Of a stretch of 64,000 nt of DNA, positions 57,441 through 64,000 are shown in pieces; positions within the stretch are counted from its first letter, which is position 1, and every line of letters begins with the position of its first letter. The stretch covers positions 9,625,373 through 9,689,372 of the forward strand of contig CM067065.1 of the NCBI GenBank assembly GCA_033980235.1. Reading direction: 5' to 3'. The stretch comes from Diadema setosum. Taxonomy: Eukaryota; Echinodermata; Echinoidea; Diadematoida; Diadematidae. Under the pieces are notes generated by a model. The model was given only the letters and a program-made list of their open reading frames with translations, was not told where the DNA came from and did not search any database. A program made the translations under genes and the position numbers.

Positions 57441-59049
57441 AAATGATATTCTATTAATAAACATTAAGGGGAGGTACTCAGTACATTGCATAATATACGG
57501 GCGAGACAGATGCGACAGGACACGTCAGCCACATTACATTCACAGTGTGTTACATGCTAATGGTGTAATTTTCAACAAGAATTGCTTACATATGGAAAGT
57601 TCTTGTAGCGCCTGGGAAGTTTGATTTTGAAATTCCTTAGCATCTGATAATAACGTGGGTTGAACTTTGTGGCCTCCTTTGGATCAATACCAATATAGTT
57701 ATGAGGATATGGTAATAAGATTGCCATTGTAATTGTCAGCGAGTAAAAAAAAAAAAAAAAGGTAAATGAGATAATAATATCTTCGTATCGAACGTCTTCA
57801 TCATCCTAAGATAGTAGGTGATTAGGTAATCACCATGAAAGGCGGACATATAGATCTTGAGCTAAATTAGAGACTTAAAGGAAGTCAATACATTGAAAGA
57901 AAGGTGGGGTGTAGGCAATCACGCAAAGGCAACGAACAGTTCGTCAGACGTCTTTCCAAATACGAGATCAAGTTCTGTTCTATTTTGGGTAATTGTTAAC
58001 CGTGTAGCCTAGATGTACTATCCCACACAGACAAATCAGTGCCAGTGTCTTTCCGGTTTGTGGTCGCTTGGAGCTGTGTTCAAAACACAAAAGCGGGTAA
58101 GCTTTCAATCGCTCGTTAAGCACAGTTTCGATTATTTCTTTAGGGTCTTCTTCAACTTTTTTTTCTGTATCTTTGTTCTATGGATCGATAGCTGTCCAGA
58201 CCGCTTGTCACGGAATACCCTAGGCACCCCATCGTGTTCACTGACTTCACGACACCGAAACTTCACGGAGACAAAGTCGGAAGAAACTTGACCTTCGAAT
58301 TAGGAAATAGGACTAAAAATAGAATCTATGGTCATTCCAGAGCTCCCTCCCCCACCCTTTCTCTCTCTTCCTTTCTTCTTCATATCATATTCTTCTACCT
58401 TTTTGTTGATTGTTTTGCTTTGTTTCGATTAAGAAAAAAAAAGAAGTCTATCTTGAAGTTGAAGCTTGGACGTTTTCCTTTTTCTGGTTTCGCAACGAAA
58501 CCACACGGCGCATCTAAAAATATTTACATATATATTTCAAGCAATTGGGCAACAATGCAAATTTACATGAAGTTTTACATTCACCTTGATTAGAATTCTC
58601 CAAGAGTGTTAACTAACTTGCTACGTATTCATTTACTTTGGAATGATGGATTTCTACTTTTAGGCTTTTGCAGTTCATGATATGATTAAAAAAAAATTAT
58701 ACGAATTCATTTTCCACTAGTGGGTCCCAAGCCCCTCAACAAGCGCTTCTTTTTAATAATATCTAAGAGATGATTAGAAACGGCTCATGAAATATCAAAG
58801 ATCGAACAATTCTAAAAGGTATTCAATGTTTGTTTTAAAGGGGACAAATACTTAATAATTATGAACACACAATTGAATTATATCAATAGTTACAGTATGT
58901 CACACATTGATACATACAAACTACCCCCCCCCCAAAAAAAAAAAAAAAAAACAACAACAACAACGAATGAATGAAATCAAACACATCACAATGAATTACA
59001 CAGACGCTTATTTTGCAGTAAGAGCAAATGATACAAACATACATACATA

Positions 59050-59085
<36 letters not shown>

Positions 59086-60006
59086 GAGTTTACACTGAGC
59101 TACCAGATAAAATCCAAACAAGATACAGCGAGACAACATTATGTTCCAGTACTGTCTAGTTTGTTTGATTGTTCGTTTTCTCTCTCTCCCCAATGCGAAT
59201 ATTGACATTAATGAATTGCACTAAACAGTCCGAAATAAAATTACATACATTTTGACAGATAGAGTAACTGAATTCAAACGTATATAAGAGACATAGTATC
59301 ATTGCAACTCTATGATACCGATATTGGTAATGACAAATATGATCATACTTATTAGTTTAAGAAGTAACTTAAAATAATCAATATAAAAGCGGTGGCGATG
59401 ATACGAAAATATCAATTATAGCCGTTATCATGATCAGAATCAAATCATTTTTTTTTAATTATAAAGTTAAACAAAATAGGATTTTTTTTTATAGGCATCT
59501 GTATGTACCAGATGAAAAAAAAGTATTTATAAATATTCGTTTTTTTATGAAGAAGAAGAAGAGTTGAAAAATATTAGACTTTCCTTGTAAAATCTGTAAT
59601 GCAATCTGAAATGAAACAGGAAAAATGGATAAATGAAGCTTATATAGAGAGTAAAACTAAATTTACATCATAAGGCATTACTTTCGGTTTTAAAGATAGG
59701 AATATTACATGAAATTGTGCAGTGATTGTAATTATAGCAACACGCTCAAGTACAGCCCAGAGGCTGGATGATCGTCTGCTAAGGATGGCCATAATGTTGT
59801 TCAGGTGTATTGGTTTCTATTCGCCATTAAGTCCACGCTAAGTCACGTCATCTTAGTCAGATTATTATGAATATATGTTGCAAAGAGAAACCACAAGCTT
59901 CAAAGACATTGGGAGTGCAAAAATTTGTATAAAAATCTGCTTGATTTTATTTCAGGTCATCACCGACTGGTTTTTATAGTTCTCTCCTAAGATCGTCTTC
60001 TTCTTC

Positions 60007-60041
<35 letters not shown>

Positions 60042-61140
60042 AACTTCGTGAATTGTTGAAACCATTTGCTGACTATAAGCCAGTTCACAGTTCCAATCTG
60101 AGCGTGTGCAGTCAAAGGTCATTGCAGACCTACTCTTAAAATGGATTTGCAGGTGAGGTATTCAGAACCTATTTAGGGCTTCTTGACAACTGAATTGTAA
60201 ATGAACCACTTACAGATTGGTTTTTACAGATGAATGTGCATTCTTTTCGGCAACATGAACAAAAGCCATTCACGCAGCACTGTCAAGTAAATTATTACCA
60301 CTTACTGCATGGCTGTTTTCAAGAGCTCTTCTTGAAGACCATTCCATATTTTGCTAAGTCTGTGGTTGGAGAGAGCATTTGAGGCGAGTTCCAATTGTGA
60401 ACTGGCTTATTGCTAGTCACTGCTACTGTCGACTCGGCATCATTACTCGCCCGTTTTTCTTAAAAATCTGGATAGGTAGGCGGACAACTTCACTGCGTTA
60501 GCTACCTGCTCTTTACAATGAATGGATTAATGAAGTGGGATCTTCTCCCTACGTGAGTCATGAACTCAATCCCGGGACCTCCATTTTAATGTCTTATCTG
60601 AGAGACAGAATGTTTTGCCTCTTATTAGAGGGAACGGTATGATTGCACACATCATTGTTCAACTAGACTCGGTGAAATCAGTCCCGGGTCATCTGGATTA
60701 GGAGACTTGGCGCGCTTTAAAGACTGAACCTAACCCCCGCCCAAACCTGATGGACTTGTAGGCAACGAGGATAAAATTCTTTGTGCTGCATAACGACATG
60801 GTGATACAACCGGACTGGAACCAGACTCAGATTTCGTGATTTTATGAACACTGTCTCTTCGACTCCTCTCAAGCATGTACGAAAAGATATCGGGAAGGTA
60901 CACATCAAGTTGAAACGTAGCAAAAAGTTGTTTTCATTGTAAAATTTGATGGCATGAATTTGGATTGAAGTTCCTAATAATAATAAGAAAATGAGAGTAT
61001 CAATCATGATTTTAATCTTGTCAGAGGCTAGCAGTTTCTTGTTAAACATGAAACCATTTCAAAGATTATCTTTTGTTTATTTTTCAATCTTGACATGGCG
61101 TGCAATAATTCCGTTTTATTTCCAAAATGATTATCTCGAG
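57441..61140. other. No recognised gene
   Basis: AT-rich, with a C/A-run at 58924-58951, (CA)n at 59051-59081 and an A31 tract at 60010-60040. ORFs here show no domains. Confidence 0.4.
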
Positions 61141-61142
61141 TG

Positions 61143-62780
61143 CAGGGGCGTCACCAGCTTTTTTTTTTTTCAAGGGCAAGGGCGCCGGAAGCGGGGGGGG
61201 GGGGGGGGGGGGGGGGCAGGGGTGGCACTTGCTCCCCCCCCCCCCCAAACAAAATGTTGGGGGGGGGGGCAAAACGAGTTTTTGCCCCCCCCCCCCCCAA
61301 AGTGCCCCCTGTAACAAATAATTAATCACTGATTTAAAGATCAAAATGAACAATGAAGGCATATTTCTTGTCTAAATGTTGTAATTTCATAATTGAAAAT
61401 GCAAAAATTTTCGCCCCTAACGGGGCGAAAATTATAATACACTAACAACATACATTATTGTATCTATTAACTTAAGAGTAAATTTAATGTATACATGGTA
61501 GCCTCGTGTCCTTGAGTGTGCCCGCTGAAACATACCTTTAGTAAACCTTACATTTTTCATTTTCTTCTTTGCTTTCTAGCAGTATAAGAATATTTGTTAT
61601 TGTTCGAACGATGCGATCACGTTTAATCTTTTAATGAGGACATTTCACATAAATTGCAAAGTGAAAGTGGCTCGCTCGTTCTGACCGTACTTATAGTAAA
61701 ATGAAAAGTTTTCATATAAGTTATTATCATAGTCCTTCGCAGTGATTTCTTTTACTATGTTTAATTCCTCAGAAATTTAATTTTAAATGCTCTATAAAAG
61801 CGACTTTTATATCTTTACAAAAAGTCCCTACCGTGGGAGGGGGTATCCCCCTCCCACACCCTCCCCCGCTCGGTAGCTTCGCTCCCTCGACGAGGATCGC
61901 ACCATCACATAATATACCCCCGTATGTTAAGATCATAGTCCTTCCAACTTATTTTTTTCAATATGTTAATTCCTTAGAAATTTGCTTTTAAATGTTCTAT
62001 AAACGCGACTTTTATACTCTGTTTTTACAAAAAGTCCCTACCGTGGGAGGGGGTGTCCCCCCTCCCACACCCTTCCCCCACTCGGTCGCTTCGCTCCCTC
62101 GCCGAGGATCTCACACCATCACATTATTAATGTACTCCCGTATGTTATGATCATAGTCCTTCCAACTGATTTTTTCAATATGTTAATTCCCTAGAAATTT
62201 GCTTTAAATTCTCTATAAACGCGACTTTTATACTCTGTTTTTACAAAAAGTCCCTACCGGGGGAGGGGGTATCCCCCCTCCCACACCCTCCCCCCGCTCG
62301 ATCGCTTCGCTCCCTCGCCGAGGATCTCACACCATCACATTATTATGTACACCCGTATGTTATGATCATAGTCCTTCCAACTGATTTTTTCAATATGATT
62401 ATTATTATTTTTCACTTTGTTTAATTCCTTAGAAATTTGCTTTTAAATTGTCTATAAACGCGACGTTTGTACCCTGTTTTACAAAAGCTCCCTACAGGGG
62501 GGGGGGGGGGGATCCCCCTTTCCACCCTCCCCCCGCTCGCTCGCTTCGTTCCCGCGCCGAGGATCTCACATCGTCACATAAATGTGCCCCCGTTGAGATT
62601 TTGCCCCCAACCCCCCCCCCCCCCAAACCAGAAGTGTTCCGGCGCGCTTGTTCAAGGGGGGTGCGTTTTGACACTAAATGTAACGAGATCTTTTGAACGG
62701 ACATTCTTTTGGAATTCAGGAAGCTCTCAATTCCCAGACTTTTGGGTTTTTTTAGGAAAACCAAGCGGAGAAAGGGCACC
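61143..62780 (+). repeat. Repeat block with G/C runs and ~210-240-bp tandem units
   Basis: Begins CAGGGGCGTCACCAGC, then long G and C runs (61194-61216, 61234-61246, 61260-61269, 61285-61298). About four units follow at 61821, 62031, 62247 and 62484, each with GCGACTTTTATA, AAAAGTCCCTACC, CTCCCACACCCTCCCCC and GCTTCGCTCCCTCG. Confidence 0.7.
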
Positions 62781-62784
62781 AGCG

Positions 62785-64000
62785 TAGCTAGGATTTCATC
62801 TTTTTTTGGTAGGGGGGGGGGGGGGGAGGGAGGAGGCTGTTAGTATGCGACGGAGCGCAGCGACCAAGCCCGAGCGAACGGAGCGAGCAAGGGGGGGGGG
62901 GGGTTGGAGGGGGTTGTCCCCCCTCCCACGGTGAGAACTTTTTGCATTTTGATGTTGTAAATGGTGCAATTTGATGCATGTTTTTGCTTGTTTTATCGAC
63001 TTGAAACAGTCCCACTTGTTTAAAGTAGCAATATATTTTGATGTAGATTATGGTTGAACAATTTGCCTATAAAATATTATCATCAAAATAAATTTCCTGT
63101 TTCAATATTTACACTGAATATCATTAACGCGACGAAACAAGAGCGAGCGGAATGAGCGAGGGGGAGGGTGTGTGGGAGGGTGTGTTCCCCTCCCACGGTG
63201 AAAACTTTTTGCATTTTGATGTTGTAAATGGTGCAATTTGATGCAGGTTTTTGTGTGTTTTATCGAATTGAAACAGTCCTACTTGTTTAAGGTACAGCAG
63301 TCATGGCAGTACATTTTGATATAAATTGTTAATGAACAATTTGCCTATAGAATAGTATCATCCCAATAAACTTCCTGTTTTAATATTTATACTGAATATC
63401 ATGGACGCGACCAAACAAGAGCGAGCGGAGTGAGCAAGGGGGGAGGGTGTGGGAGGGGGTGTCCCCCTCCCACGGTGGGAAGTTTTTGCATATTGATGTT
63501 GTAAATGGTGCAATTTGATGCATGTTTTTGCTTGTTTTTTTCGGCTGAAACAGTCCCACTTGTTTAAAGTAGCAGTATATTTTGATGTAAATTATGTTTG
63601 AACAATTATTTGCCTATAAAATAGTACCATCCCAATAATTTTCCTGTTTTAATATTTACACTGAATATCATAAACGCGACAAAACAAGAGCGAGCGGAGT
63701 GAGCGAGGGGGAGGAGGGGGGAGGGTGTGGGAGGGGGTTTCCCCCTCCCACGGTGAGAACTTTTTGCATTTTGATGTTGTAAATGGTGCAATTTGATGCA
63801 GGTTTTTGCGTGTTTTATCGACTTGAAACAGTCCCACTTGTTTAAGGTAGCAGTACATTTTGATGTAAATTGTTAATGAACAATTTGCCTATAAAATGAA
63901 ATAATTTAAATAAAACACTGATGTCATGAACGCGACCGAGCCCGAGCAAGCGGAGCTAGCGAGGGGGAGGGTATAGGAGCGGGTTGTCCCCCTCCCATGG
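62785..64000 (-). repeat. Tandem array of ~245-278-bp units, opposite orientation, running off the window
   Basis: Units recur at 62931, 63198, 63475 and 63753, with the next beginning at the window end. Each has GAGCGAGCGGAGTGAGCGAG, GGGAGGGGGTGTCCCCCTCCCAC, TTTTTGCATTTTGATGTTG and GAAACAGTCCCACTTG. The GC-rich part is the reverse complement of that in the 61.8-62.6 kb units. Confidence 0.75.

Noticed and set aside
61127..61362. Gly- and Pro-rich ORFs on both strands
   Set aside because: They are translations of long G and C runs in a repeat block.
62788..63858. Repeated small ORFs with LFQVDKT and SKCKKFSPWEG
   Set aside because: They come from the tandem array units on the minus strand and recur only because the DNA repeats; no domain or splice support.

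Overview
This is a eukaryotic window, most likely from an invertebrate deuterostome and probably an echinoderm. The evidence is split genes with GT/AG introns, an IL-17-type cytokine, a polydactyl C2H2 zinc-finger gene, many small foldback/TTAA/TA elements, and frequent TAGGCCTA motifs. It looks like ordinary nuclear DNA: no rRNA, no operons, no CRISPR and no bacterial genes were seen. The phylum assignment is inference; hemichordate or amphioxus origin is not excluded.

Region 1-23.6 kb holds a head-to-head pair of paralogous split genes. Gene A (minus strand, 4667 to 183) and gene B (plus strand, 10420 to 23444) share three homologous exon types (87 nt, 159/168 nt, 69 nt). Flanking introns are also homologous, so the pair arose by an inverted duplication. 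Every internal junction in both genes is phase 1. Their 3' ends differ: gene A ends in a 54-codon exon plus an acidic, Pro/Ser-rich tail exon, while gene B ends in one giant exon with 37 C2H2-type fingers. In gene B the 69-nt exon is present three times through a ~650 bp tandem duplication, and the first intron of the shared region carries a TTAA-flanked element that is absent at the matching site of gene A. The 5-10.4 kb spacer contains a CpG-rich part that may hold both promoters. Immediately after the finger ORF's stop there are decayed finger remnants.

Region 23.6-32.3 kb has no recognised gene; it holds interspersed elements (foldback, Helitron-like, TA-flanked MITE).

Region 32.3-35.9 kb on the minus strand is a complete four-exon gene, assembled here by hand, for a 236-residue secreted IL-17-like cytokine. 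It has a signal peptide, the CPW-Y motif, and the C-x4-C and GCxC cysteines of the IL-17 knot. All splice phases agree.

Region 36-64 kb shows no convincing gene. It contains nested MITEs (38.7-39.5 kb), further foldback elements, two inverted copies of a TTCGTTATTCCGAAGG-type repeat, SINE-like fragments, microsatellites, a possible small Cys-rich exon near 54.8 kb, and, at the right edge, two oppositely oriented tandem arrays with long G/C runs that continue past the window end.
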